A DNA stretch of 31,633 nucleotides, from contig CAJGDW010000007.1 in the NCBI GenBank assembly GCA_904502115.1, forward strand, positions 1 through 31,633, in the 5' to 3' direction. Numbering within the stretch: position 1 is the first letter of the stretch; every line of letters begins with the position of its first letter. The DNA is from Paludibacteraceae bacterium (GTDB taxonomy: Bacteria; Bacteroidota; Bacteroidia; Bacteroidales; Paludibacteraceae). Under the pieces are notes generated by a model. The model worked only from the letters and a program-made list of their open reading frames with translations, had not been told where the DNA came from and searched no databases. Of this stretch, positions 25,448 to 31,633 are shown one piece after another. The position numbers were made by a program, and so were the translations under genes.

Positions 25448-25740
25448 TTTTCAACTTTGTTTTTAGGGTGATAAAATAGTGATACGATAACAGAAAGGTA
25501 TCCGAAGAAAACAATTATAGGTGCAATAACGATGCGTCTGAAACTATAAATATCTTGTTCAAAGCATCCTTCTTCCGATACGGGGCCCATCATTAGTGCA
25601 AATCCAATGATGATAACAATAACGCCCGCACCAATCCACCATAGGTTCTTTTTACCCAAGCGAAGTTGTTGTCCATCGTCCTTTTTAGTCGATGAATGAT
25701 TGGGTTGTTTGACTGATTTTGATGGTTGATTTATCTTCAT
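25444..25740 (-). CDS. DUF3098 membrane protein
   Basis: The 98-residue protein has a basic, polar N-terminus and two predicted membrane segments, about residues 33-51 (WWIGAGVIVIIIGFALMMG) and 70-89 (VIAPIIVFFGYLSVIVSLFY), joined by a loop with EEGCFEQDIYSFRR. This is the DUF3098 family, found in Bacteroidetes between ftsX and uppP; its role is not known to me. It lies five bases after ftsX and overlaps uppP by four bases. The strict neighbourhood suggests a part in cell-wall synthesis or division, which is inference only. Confidence 0.85.
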   Translation of the reverse strand: MKINQPSKSVKQPNHSSTKKDDGQQLRLGKKNLWWIGAGVIVIIIGFALMMGPVSEEGCFEQDIYSFRRIVIAPIIVFFGYLSVIVSLFYHPKNKVEK

Positions 25741-25745
25741 ACAGA

Positions 25746-26624
25746 TTAAATATAATACATATCGTCTACACGCAAACGTAAATAGCGTGTTACCGATAAA
25801 TAAGTGGCAATAAAGGTGATAATAATACCCGAAACAATCATTACAGCGAATGAGATTAACAGAGCATTCATGCTTTCAATGCTTAATAATTCGCCTACTT
25901 TGCTTCGAAGAACAAATAAAATACCCGAAAGGATTCCCATGGCTAGTATAGCAGAAATAAGCCCCGTTATAATTCCTTGTATCAAAAAAGGTTTTCGGAT
26001 AAAGGATTTAGTAGCGCCTACTAGTTTCATGGTGTGAATAAGGAAACGTTTTGCATAAACAGATAATCGTACGGTGTTGCTAATGAGCGCATACGATATC
26101 AAAATAAGCAATGCAGAAACACCCATAAGGATGATAGAAATGCGTTGTACGTTTTTGTTGATGGTATCAATTAGGTTCTTTTGAAAACTAACCTCTTTTA
26201 CCTCGGGTAAGCGTTGCAATGATTGTTCAATAATGGCAATGCTATCGTTGTTAGCATAGTCGGATTTAAGGGTCATCTCGATAGATCCCAATAAAGGATT
26301 GTAACCCAAAAATTCGGTAGGGTCTTGACCTAACTCTTCTGCTAATTCCTTGGCTGCTGTTTCTTTGTCAATGTATTTGGTAGTGTTGGTGTACGGACAT
26401 GCATCCAAGTTTTTTTGTAATTTTTGGATATCGGCAGGTTTAATATCGTCCTTTAATACAACAGACAAGGTTAGGTTCTCGCGAATGTAAACCGATAATT
26501 CGTTGGTTAATAGGACCATTAAGGTAGTGGCGCCTATTAAAAAGAGAACCAAGGTTATGCTAATAATAGAGGTAAGGCGCGAATTAAATAAGTGCCCCGC
26601 CGCCATATTTTGTTTGTTTTTCAT
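25746..26624 (-). CDS. ftsX: Cell division protein FtsX
   Basis: FtsX is the membrane part of the FtsEX complex, which controls peptidoglycan hydrolases at the division site. It has 292 residues. Visible parts: an N-terminal cytoplasmic stretch and first membrane helix (SIISITLVLFLIGATTLMVL); a periplasmic domain with ENLTLSVVLKDD, YIDKETAAKELAEELG and LPEVKEVSF; then three helices with the FtsX permease-domain signature ISNTVRLSVYAKRFLIHTMKLVGA. No ftsE gene is in the window, as is usual in this phylum, where the two are often apart. It starts four bases after the yfhO-like gene. Confidence 0.95.
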   Translation of the reverse strand: MKNKQNMAAGHLFNSRLTSIISITLVLFLIGATTLMVLLTNELSVYIRENLTLSVVLKDDIKPADIQKLQKNLDACPYTNTTKYIDKETAAKELAEELGQDPTEFLGYNPLLGSIEMTLKSDYANNDSIAIIEQSLQRLPEVKEVSFQKNLIDTINKNVQRISIILMGVSALLILISYALISNTVRLSVYAKRFLIHTMKLVGATKSFIRKPFLIQGIITGLISAILAMGILSGILFVLRSKVGELLSIESMNALLISFAVMIVSGIIITFIATYLSVTRYLRLRVDDMYYI

Positions 26625-26628
26625 AAAC

Positions 26629-29127
26629 CTACTTGACTTTTATTTGTTTTTTTAAGGAAAGAAACTTGCCTTGTTTTTTGAATTTCGCAAAGATAATATA
26701 TCCAAAAGCCAAAGTCAATAGTATAGAACAAATAATTGTCAAAATTCTGCCAATTTGGTACGACTGTGGTTCAAACTTAAATACGATGTCGTATTCGCCA
26801 GCTTTGAGTGGCATTGCTCGTAATACGTAGTTAGCGCGACAATGAGGTACTACTTCGCCATCAATGTATGCGTTCCAACCGGTATAGTAGTAGATTTCTG
26901 AGAATACTGCAAGCTGTGGTTCTGTACTGCTAAAATGATATACTAACTCATTAGGCGCATACGATGTGAGTTGAATGTTGCCGTTTTGAGGTTGGTAGTT
27001 TTGTTGCGCAAATAGAGATTGAAACGCTTTGTCAATAACAGCCGTTTGATGTAAATCTACTTGTTTAAGCGCAGTTATTTCTTGGTCGGCATTGTTGCTC
27101 CATTGGATATCAGATACCAACCATGCGTTGCCCATTGCTAGGTTGTTTTGTAGAGGATCTGCGCTGGAATGATATACCAAATACTTTGTATTCAGCATAT
27201 TGATAACAGGTGTTTGTGCAAAAATGGAATCAATGTCTGCGTAAGATTGGATGGTGTGTAATAGACTGGTTGCGGTTGCAATTTCATTTGCCAAATGCAC
27301 GTCAATTAACTCTTGGTAGCGACGTAGTTTTACAGCGCTGTAACCACCAATGGTCTTGTAAAAATACGAGGGTTGTGCACTATTAAATACATCGACCGTT
27401 AGATTTAAAACCCTGAAATTAGGGTCTTTATCTTTCAATATAAAGGTGTCGGCAGCAGAGGGTTTGAACGCGTCTTGTGTTGATTTTTGGGTAACAAAAT
27501 GCGATTTATTTAGGTATCGATGAGCGATAGGAAGCATATCGGCCGCTACCAATACAATAAGGATGGTAGCAAGGATATTGGCTTTGATGTGTTGTTTGGC
27601 GTAGGCCCATAGTGCAGCAAATGCCAATGCAATAAAGATAAACGAACGCCATGCATCGTTGCTCAACAATGTGGCACGGTCTTGAGGCAATGTTTCTTGC
27701 AAGAATGCGTATTGACCAGTAAATTTAGCATCGTTTGCCGAAATAAAATCGCCTGCTAATGAGGGGAATAAAGCAAGAATCAAACAAATGCCTCCGGTAA
27801 CGCCTGCGGAAACGTACAAGGCCTTTAACGAGGGTTGCTTTTCGCTATCGCACCAACTTTTGAGTGCCAAGAATGCCGTAATGCACATACATAGGCAAGT
27901 AATGGTGAGTGTCATAGACACGGTTCTAAATTGTGCGTACATAGGAACGTAATTCACAAAGAACCTAGATAAAGGCTCAAAGTGATACCCCCACGATAGT
28001 AGGATGCCCAGTACGGTAGCACCCAGTAGCCACCAACGTTCGCGATTAGGCAAAACTTGCATGCCCAGTAAGAACAAGAAACATACAATAGCGCCTACGT
28101 ATACAGGGCCTGCAGTAAAGGGCTGGTCGCCCCAATACAGCGGAAGTTGGAAGGTTTGCATGGTTTTTGCTAATTTAGGACCGCGCATACCTGTTAACTG
28201 TTCGATGCTTTGAGCGGTAGCGCTGTTCTCGTCTAACGTACCAACCGATGCTCCACCCATGTAATTGGGAATCAATAAGGTAAGTGTCTCGTCAATGCCA
28301 TAACTCCAATTGGTAATGTAATCAAAATCTAGTCCCTCTTGTTGTCCCGATTGGGTAAGGGTTAATCCGTTACTTTCGCCGCGCATGGTAGCTTTTGCAT
28401 ATTCGGCGGTGGTGATGAGTCGGGTAGCATTCAGTCCAACCGCTACAGAGGCACCTAAAATTAACCATGCTATGGTAATGAAGAAGGGTTTTAATTGCTT
28501 GTCTTTGATAGCAAAAACCAATTCAGATATGCCATAGCAGATAACAGCAAATAAAGTATAATAAATAATTTGTACGTGGTTGGCATACAAACCTAATCCA
28601 AGGAATAGGGCCAATAACGTAGCACCCCACCAGGGTTTCTTTCTAAATCCGATGTATATAGAGGCAATAATAGGTGCCATGTAGGCAATGGCTACCGCTT
28701 TGGTATTATGGCCCGCCACTAATATAATAAGGTTGTACGATCCAAAAGCAAAAGCCAGTGCCCCTGCAATAGAAAGATAAGGTGATACACCAAAGGCAAT
28801 GAGTAGGATGTAAAAGCCTGCTAGGTATAAAAATACCCGATAGGTAGGCCCTGGAAGTATACGCAGGCAGTTGTCAATGTGTGCTACAACCGAATTGGGT
28901 TCGGTCATGCAAATTTGATAGGTAGGCATGCCACCAAACATCGAACCTGTCCAAAGAGTTTGCTCTTCCGCTTGCTGGTTAAACGTTGTTGCTTCGTGGC
29001 TCATTCCCACGTATCCAGCCGTATCGCCACCAAAAATAACCTTTCCTTGTAATGAAGGGTGTAGGTATACAAAAGTAACCACTAAAAAGGTTAGGGCAGC
29101 AATTAGATGTGGAAGGTATTTTTTCAT
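26629..29127 (-). CDS. YfhO family membrane protein (GT-C-like)
   Basis: From the ATG at 29127 the protein has 832 residues. It starts MKKYLPHLIAALTFLVVTF and has a dozen or so hydrophobic helices up to about residue 570. A mostly soluble C-terminal part follows (PNFRVLNLTVDVF, INMLNTKYLVYH, YYYTGWNAYIDG, LKAGEYDIVFKFEP), then a final helix. This layout and the GWNAYIDG motif are typical of YfhO/GT-C-type membrane proteins, which in Firmicutes help glycosylate lipoteichoic acid. The substrate in Bacteroidetes is unknown to me. The frame is open 64 codons further, but that part reads antisense through the tRNA-Pro gene and is not real coding. It is the first gene of the six-gene operon. Confidence 0.88.
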   Translation of the reverse strand: MKKYLPHLIAALTFLVVTFVYLHPSLQGKVIFGGDTAGYVGMSHEATTFNQQAEEQTLWTGSMFGGMPTYQICMTEPNSVVAHIDNCLRILPGPTYRVFLYLAGFYILLIAFGVSPYLSIAGALAFAFGSYNLIILVAGHNTKAVAIAYMAPIIASIYIGFRKKPWWGATLLALFLGLGLYANHVQIIYYTLFAVICYGISELVFAIKDKQLKPFFITIAWLILGASVAVGLNATRLITTAEYAKATMRGESNGLTLTQSGQQEGLDFDYITNWSYGIDETLTLLIPNYMGGASVGTLDENSATAQSIEQLTGMRGPKLAKTMQTFQLPLYWGDQPFTAGPVYVGAIVCFLFLLGMQVLPNRERWWLLGATVLGILLSWGYHFEPLSRFFVNYVPMYAQFRTVSMTLTITCLCMCITAFLALKSWCDSEKQPSLKALYVSAGVTGGICLILALFPSLAGDFISANDAKFTGQYAFLQETLPQDRATLLSNDAWRSFIFIALAFAALWAYAKQHIKANILATILIVLVAADMLPIAHRYLNKSHFVTQKSTQDAFKPSAADTFILKDKDPNFRVLNLTVDVFNSAQPSYFYKTIGGYSAVKLRRYQELIDVHLANEIATATSLLHTIQSYADIDSIFAQTPVINMLNTKYLVYHSSADPLQNNLAMGNAWLVSDIQWSNNADQEITALKQVDLHQTAVIDKAFQSLFAQQNYQPQNGNIQLTSYAPNELVYHFSSTEPQLAVFSEIYYYTGWNAYIDGEVVPHCRANYVLRAMPLKAGEYDIVFKFEPQSYQIGRILTIICSILLTLAFGYIIFAKFKKQGKFLSLKKQIKVK

Positions 29128-29151
29128 GGTGTAAAGTTTGATTATAGAGAG

Positions 29152-29159
29152 CAAAGATA
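29152..29159 (-). promoter_or_regulatory. Candidate -7 box of the yfhO-ftsX-uppP-truB-queA operon
   Basis: TATCTTTG on the minus strand matches TAnnTTTG, 24 bases before the ATG at 29127. It is back-to-back with the tRNA promoter at 29172-29201. No TTG at the right spacing is seen for this direction. Confidence 0.5.
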
Positions 29160-29171
29160 GTGATTTTCTTT

Positions 29172-29201
29172 TTTGTAATATAAAAAAAAGAATTATCTTT
29201 G
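29172..29201 (+). promoter_or_regulatory. Bacteroidetes-type promoter of tRNA-Pro
   Basis: TTTG (29172-29175) is followed after 18 bases by TATCTTTG (29194-29201). Both elements match the consensus, and the tRNA begins 12 bases after the -7 box. Confidence 0.75.
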
Positions 29202-29213
29202 CACTCGCAAGAG

Positions 29214-29288
29214 CGGGATGTAGCTCAGCCCGGTTAGAGTACACGTCTGGGGGGCGTGTGGTCGCAGGTTCGAATCCTGTCATCCCGA
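29214..29288 (+). tRNA. tRNA-Pro, anticodon GGG
   Basis: The 75-base cloverleaf can be folded by hand. The acceptor stem is CGGGATG/CATCCCG with discriminator A; the D stem is GCTC/GAGT. The anticodon stem is CACGT/GCGTG with loop CTGGGGG, giving anticodon GGG (reads CCC and CCU). The T stem is GCAGG/CCTGT with loop TTCGAAT. CCA is not encoded. It has its own promoter and a strong terminator, so it is a stand-alone gene. Confidence 0.95.
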
Positions 29289-29293
29289 CAAAG

Positions 29294-29328
29294 AAAAATC
29301 CTTGAAAACTCGTTTTCAAGGATTTTTT
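29294..29328 (+). terminator. Rho-independent terminator of tRNA-Pro
   Basis: A perfect 15-bp inverted repeat (arms 29294-29308 and 29313-29327) has loop CTCG and a T run at 29323-29328, six bases after the tRNA. On the minus strand it also lies past the end of corA (the corA stop is at 29348), so it may end that transcript too. Confidence 0.88.
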
Positions 29329-29347
29329 CTGTTTATACGGCAGTAGT

Positions 29348-30274
29348 TTAGAACCACTTCTTCTTAATCATATACAAGGCAGAAAGCAAGGTGAGCAGCA
29401 AACTGGCACCTACCGTCGCCCAGAATAACCAGTTAAAAATGGTGGTGCCTTCTTCTAAGTTCATGCCCAAAAAACTAGCTATCAAGGTGGGTAACATCAT
29501 TACCAACGAAATGGAGGTAAGGCGTTTCATAATGATGTTCAAGTTGTTAGAGATAACCGATGCGTAAGCATCCATCATACCACTAAGCACCTCGCTGTAC
29601 ACAATGGATTGTTCTAGCGCTTGCTTTGATTCAATTTCAACGTCTTCTACCAAATCGGGATCGTATACATCCTTGGCACCACGCATGTTTTTTAGACGGT
29701 GGGTCAAGATGTCGTTGCCACGAAGCGAGGTGGTAAAGTAAACCAAGCATTTTTCTAGGCGCAACAAGGTTTGCAACTCTTCGTTACGAACCGACGATTC
29801 CAATTGCTTTTCTGCAGCTTTGGTTTGAATGTTGATTTGTTTTAGGTATTTCAAGAACCAAATGCTGGACGATAGCAACAAACGGAACACAAAGTTAATG
29901 TTATCGGTAAACTGAATGTTTTTGCGTTTGGTGTATTGTATAAAGTCGGGTATAAGGTCTGTTTTAAAGAAACATACCGAAACAAAGATGTCGTCTTTAA
30001 AAATAATACCTAGAGGTACGGTGGTAAACGATGTGTTTTCGTCGTGCAGTTTACAGGGAATACGCATCAAAATAAAACACCAACCGTCTTCTACTTCGAT
30101 ACGTGGACGTTCATCAACGTCTTCGATGTCGTCGTAGAAAGCCTCAGGAACATGCAATGTTTCTGTTAGGTATTTTTTGTCTTGCATGGTTGGTTTTACG
30201 ACATTCACCCAGCAGTTGGGTTCCCATTTGTCGCATGGAACTAGTCCGGTACCGTTTTTTAAAAATGTTCTCAT
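29348..30274 (-). CDS. corA: CorA-family magnesium/metal ion transporter
   Basis: CorA forms a homopentameric inner-membrane channel for Mg2+ and sometimes Co2+ or Ni2+. The 308-residue length is normal. Visible features: a soluble N-terminal funnel domain (about 1-240) with WCFILMRIP and FVFRLLLSSSIWFLKYL; a long helix leading to the membrane with SNNLNIIMKRLTSISLVMMLPTLIASFLGMN, where GMN (270-272) is the signature pore motif; then a second membrane helix (FWATVGASLLLTLLSALYMI) and the basic tail KKKWF. The leader is about 110 bases long and contains a hairpin, then a perfect GGAGG Shine-Dalgarno six to seven bases before the ATG. Such a site is uncommon among the genes here. Confidence 0.93.
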   Translation of the reverse strand: MRTFLKNGTGLVPCDKWEPNCWVNVVKPTMQDKKYLTETLHVPEAFYDDIEDVDERPRIEVEDGWCFILMRIPCKLHDENTSFTTVPLGIIFKDDIFVSVCFFKTDLIPDFIQYTKRKNIQFTDNINFVFRLLLSSSIWFLKYLKQINIQTKAAEKQLESSVRNEELQTLLRLEKCLVYFTTSLRGNDILTHRLKNMRGAKDVYDPDLVEDVEIESKQALEQSIVYSEVLSGMMDAYASVISNNLNIIMKRLTSISLVMMLPTLIASFLGMNLEEGTTIFNWLFWATVGASLLLTLLSALYMIKKKWF

Positions 30275-30280
30275 AGGTTA

Positions 30281-30285
30281 CCTCC
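30281..30285 (-). promoter_or_regulatory. Strong Shine-Dalgarno of corA
   Basis: On the minus strand GGAGG (30285-30281) is followed by TAACCT and the ATG at 30274. Most genes in this window lack such a site, so this one stands out. Confidence 0.7.
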
Positions 30286-30296
30286 AAATGTTTAGC

Positions 30297-30324
30297 AAAA
30301 TGGAGATAGAACCTTCTCCATTTT
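30297..30324 (-). promoter_or_regulatory. Leader hairpin upstream of corA
   Basis: A perfect 10-bp inverted repeat (AAAATGGAGA / TCTCCATTTT, arms 30297-30306 and 30315-30324) has an 8-base loop inside the corA leader. It has no T run in the corA direction, so it is not a simple terminator there. The TCTCC arm could instead pair with the GGAGG of the corA ribosome site. Confidence 0.5.
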
Positions 30325-30390
30325 ATAAATTACAGCAATTGTTCGGATAATAATCGTCCATTATTGTGATGAAGTTTAAAATTTCGGTTG

Positions 30391-30398
30391 CAAAGATA
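30391..30398 (-). promoter_or_regulatory. Candidate -7 box of corA
   Basis: TATCTTTG on the minus strand matches TAnnTTTG, 116 bases before the corA ATG. This implies a leader of roughly 110 bases. No clear -33 TTG is found. Confidence 0.45.
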
Positions 30399-30412
30399 TA
30401 AAAAAAATAGTA

Positions 30413-30670
30413 ATGTGTAATTAGGAATTAGGAATTTTTCGAATAGCGAGCGCAGAGTCAAGTTTACTTGACTATGCCGAGTCATGAGAAAAATCACGAA
30501 ATGCGCAGCATTGAGTAATTCTTGTGCAAACGAGCGGAGAATAAATTTATTTATTATCCCGACAGTTGCGATTAAGTGAGGGCAGAAGCAAAGTTTACTT
30601 TGATTATGCCGAACGTGAGCAACATGAGCAAAGCTAGTGCCGCCAAGAATCATGAGCGCAGCGAATAATT
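30413..30670. repeat. Gene-free block with degenerate palindromic repeats
   Basis: This part of the 442-base gap between corA and ddh holds no credible gene. It opens with an ATTAGGA direct repeat (30419-30433). Two imperfect copies of a unit of about 45 bases follow, at about 30444-30488 and 30572-30618. Both have the order GxGAGxGCAGA - palindrome - TATGCCGA - TGAG. The palindrome is AGTCAAGT TT ACTTGACT (30456-30473) in copy 1 and CAAAGT TT ACTTTG (30589-30602) in copy 2. The two differ at paired positions, so the hairpin is kept. Fragments such as CATGAGC and GAGCGCAGCG recur up to 30664. It looks like a decayed intergenic repeat family. Confidence 0.6.
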
Positions 30671-30676
30671 AGGATC

Positions 30677-30712
30677 AAAAAAAAGGAGAAACGATTTCTC
30701 ATTTCTCCTTTT
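30677..30712 (-). terminator. Rho-independent terminator of ddh
   Basis: An 11-bp inverted repeat (AAAAGGAGAAA / TTTCTCCTTTT, arms 30681-30691 and 30702-30712) is followed on the minus strand by a T run (A run 30677-30684). It lies just past the ddh stop at 30717. Confidence 0.8.
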
Positions 30713-30716
30713 GTGA

Positions 30717-31607
30717 TTACACTAGCTCGCGTATTAACGCTTCGCGATCGCCATAAAGCATGTCCATAGGTGCAATTTCTGGAAGCGTATAAGCACCTGG
30801 ACGTTGTTTAACCACTGCGCGTGCGCAACTTACCAAAATTTGGCTGGTAAGGGCAGGGTTGTTGATGGTCATGCTGAATGCAAAGCGTTGGCTTTGGGTA
30901 GTTCCCGATACACCTTTGCGTTCAATTAAAACACCGTGTCCCATGTCTTGTAGTTCGTCTACACTGCTAACAGGAATAACGTGTGTTTCGTCGTGGCTAA
31001 AGTAAGAGTCCGACTTGATGGCAGCGGTTACTGCTTCAAGGCTAGCACCTTCTTCTAGTTCTACATATACCATGCGACGGTGTACGCTGGTGCCCAAAGG
31101 AATGGTCATAGAAAGTGCGTTTTTTACGCCTTCTTTGCTACGTGCTACTACCGAGTGGCCCATGCTCATACCAGGACCAAAGTTGGTGTAGGTCAAGCCT
31201 TTAGGAGCCATGGCTTTAAGCAATGCGCGAACAACTGAGTCTGAACCTGGGTCCCATCCTGCCGAAATAATAGCAGCTGCGTTATTGGCTTGAGCAATGG
31301 GCTCCAATTGTTGACGCAATTGCCAAATATCGGTGTGGATATCGAAACTGTCTACTGTGCAAATGCCTTTGGCTAGTAGGGCAGCAGCGGTTTCGGGAAC
31401 ACTTCTACTAGGACCACACAAAATAGCAACGTCTACTTTACCAAGGTCGTCAATGGTAGTGGCAACCTTAATACCTGCTAATTCGGCAGGAATGTTGGTG
31501 GCATCGCGACGAACAATACCCGCCAATTCCATATCGGGGGCAGCTTGAACGGCTTGTAAGGCAAATTTGCCAATGTTGCCGTAACCTATAATTGCTACTT
31601 TTATCAT
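30717..31607 (-). CDS. ddh: meso-Diaminopimelate D-dehydrogenase
   Basis: Ddh reductively aminates tetrahydrodipicolinate with ammonia and NADPH, giving meso-diaminopimelate in one step for lysine and peptidoglycan. The 296-residue length is close to the family norm. Visible motifs: the Rossmann loop IGYGNIGKFAL at residues 7-17, RRDATN (arginines for the NADPH phosphate), LCGPSRSVP, CTVDSFDIHTDI, SAGWDPGSDSVVRAL and GPGMSMGHSVVARS at the substrate site. It is followed by its own terminator. Its promoter lies beyond the window, since only 26 bases remain upstream. Confidence 0.95.
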   Translation of the reverse strand: MIKVAIIGYGNIGKFALQAVQAAPDMELAGIVRRDATNIPAELAGIKVATTIDDLGKVDVAILCGPSRSVPETAAALLAKGICTVDSFDIHTDIWQLRQQLEPIAQANNAAAIISAGWDPGSDSVVRALLKAMAPKGLTYTNFGPGMSMGHSVVARSKEGVKNALSMTIPLGTSVHRRMVYVELEEGASLEAVTAAIKSDSYFSHDETHVIPVSSVDELQDMGHGVLIERKGVSGTTQSQRFAFSMTINNPALTSQILVSCARAVVKQRPGAYTLPEIAPMDMLYGDREALIRELV

Positions 31608-31616
31608 ATAATTATT

Positions 31617-31633
31617 GGTGAATCGGTGAATCG
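31617..31633. repeat. Tandem octamer at window edge
   Basis: GGTGAATC occurs twice in direct tandem (31617-31624 and 31625-31632), followed by a further G, right at the window end and ten bases upstream of ddh. A longer array may continue outside. Confidence 0.45.

Noticed and set aside
30330..30653. A 107-codon minus-strand reading frame between corA and ddh
   Set aside because: It runs across the degenerate repeats and the corA -7 box, and its peptide repeats the repeat units (RHNQSKLCF, RHSQVNLTL). No domain, no start signal; best seen as repeat-derived.
30413..30670. CRISPR array or riboswitch in the corA-ddh gap
   Set aside because: Only two imperfect copies, 128 bases apart, no regular spacers and no cas genes. 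No known riboswitch core could be recognised.

Overview
The window is a stretch of chromosome from a member of the Bacteroidetes, most likely the order Bacteroidales. The evidence is a Bacteroidetes-type TonB, a fused SecDF, a type IX secretion gene (porQ), a secreted glycosidase ending in a type IX sorting domain, a DUF3098 gene, and promoters of the TTTG / TAnnTTTG type with few Shine-Dalgarno sites. It is mostly core genome. There is no transposase, prophage or CRISPR array.

Layout. 1-1190: the 5' part of hflX and a tonB gene, both on the minus strand and separated by a terminator. 1216-7588: a plus-strand run porQ-cmk-ispH-pfkA-uvrA. Its first three genes overlap one another, and uvrA directly abuts pfkA. 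7690-9291: pckA on the minus strand, convergent with uvrA across a strong hairpin. 9495-11239: aroA and rpiB on the plus strand. 11236-12957: a lipoprotein gene followed by coaD on the minus strand, whose stop codon interlocks with that of rpiB. 13043-14719: a large lipoprotein with an OmpA-like region and TPR-like repeats. 14910-15863: a radical SAM/SPASM protein. 15954-19596: a two-gene minus-strand unit, a secreted GH13 alpha-amylase followed by a SUMF1-fold lipoprotein. 19759-22674: secDF. 22797-29127: a tight six-gene minus-strand operon, yfhO-like - ftsX - DUF3098 - uppP - truB - queA. 29214-29288: tRNA-Pro(GGG) on the plus strand. 29348-30274: a corA-family transporter. 30413-30670: a gene-free block with degenerate palindromic repeats. 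30717-31607: ddh.

Main themes. Envelope work: SecDF, FtsX, UppP and Ddh (peptidoglycan precursor supply and lipid carrier recycling), TonB, and PorQ. The amylase has a signal peptide for Sec and a C-terminal domain for the type IX system to which PorQ belongs, so both halves of one export route are seen in the window. Central metabolism: PfkA, PckA, RpiB, AroA, IspH, CoaD. Translation and repair: HflX, QueA, TruB, UvrA, Cmk.

The points most worth a second look are: uvrA, whose conserved N-terminus has no ATG/GTG/TTG start and seems to begin at ATA inside the pfkA stop; the covarying palindromic repeats between corA and ddh; the corA leader, where a hairpin arm could alternatively mask the Shine-Dalgarno; and a SUMF1-fold lipoprotein, lacking the formylglycine cysteine pair, encoded with the amylase. 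I found no clear-cut new defence or mobile system.
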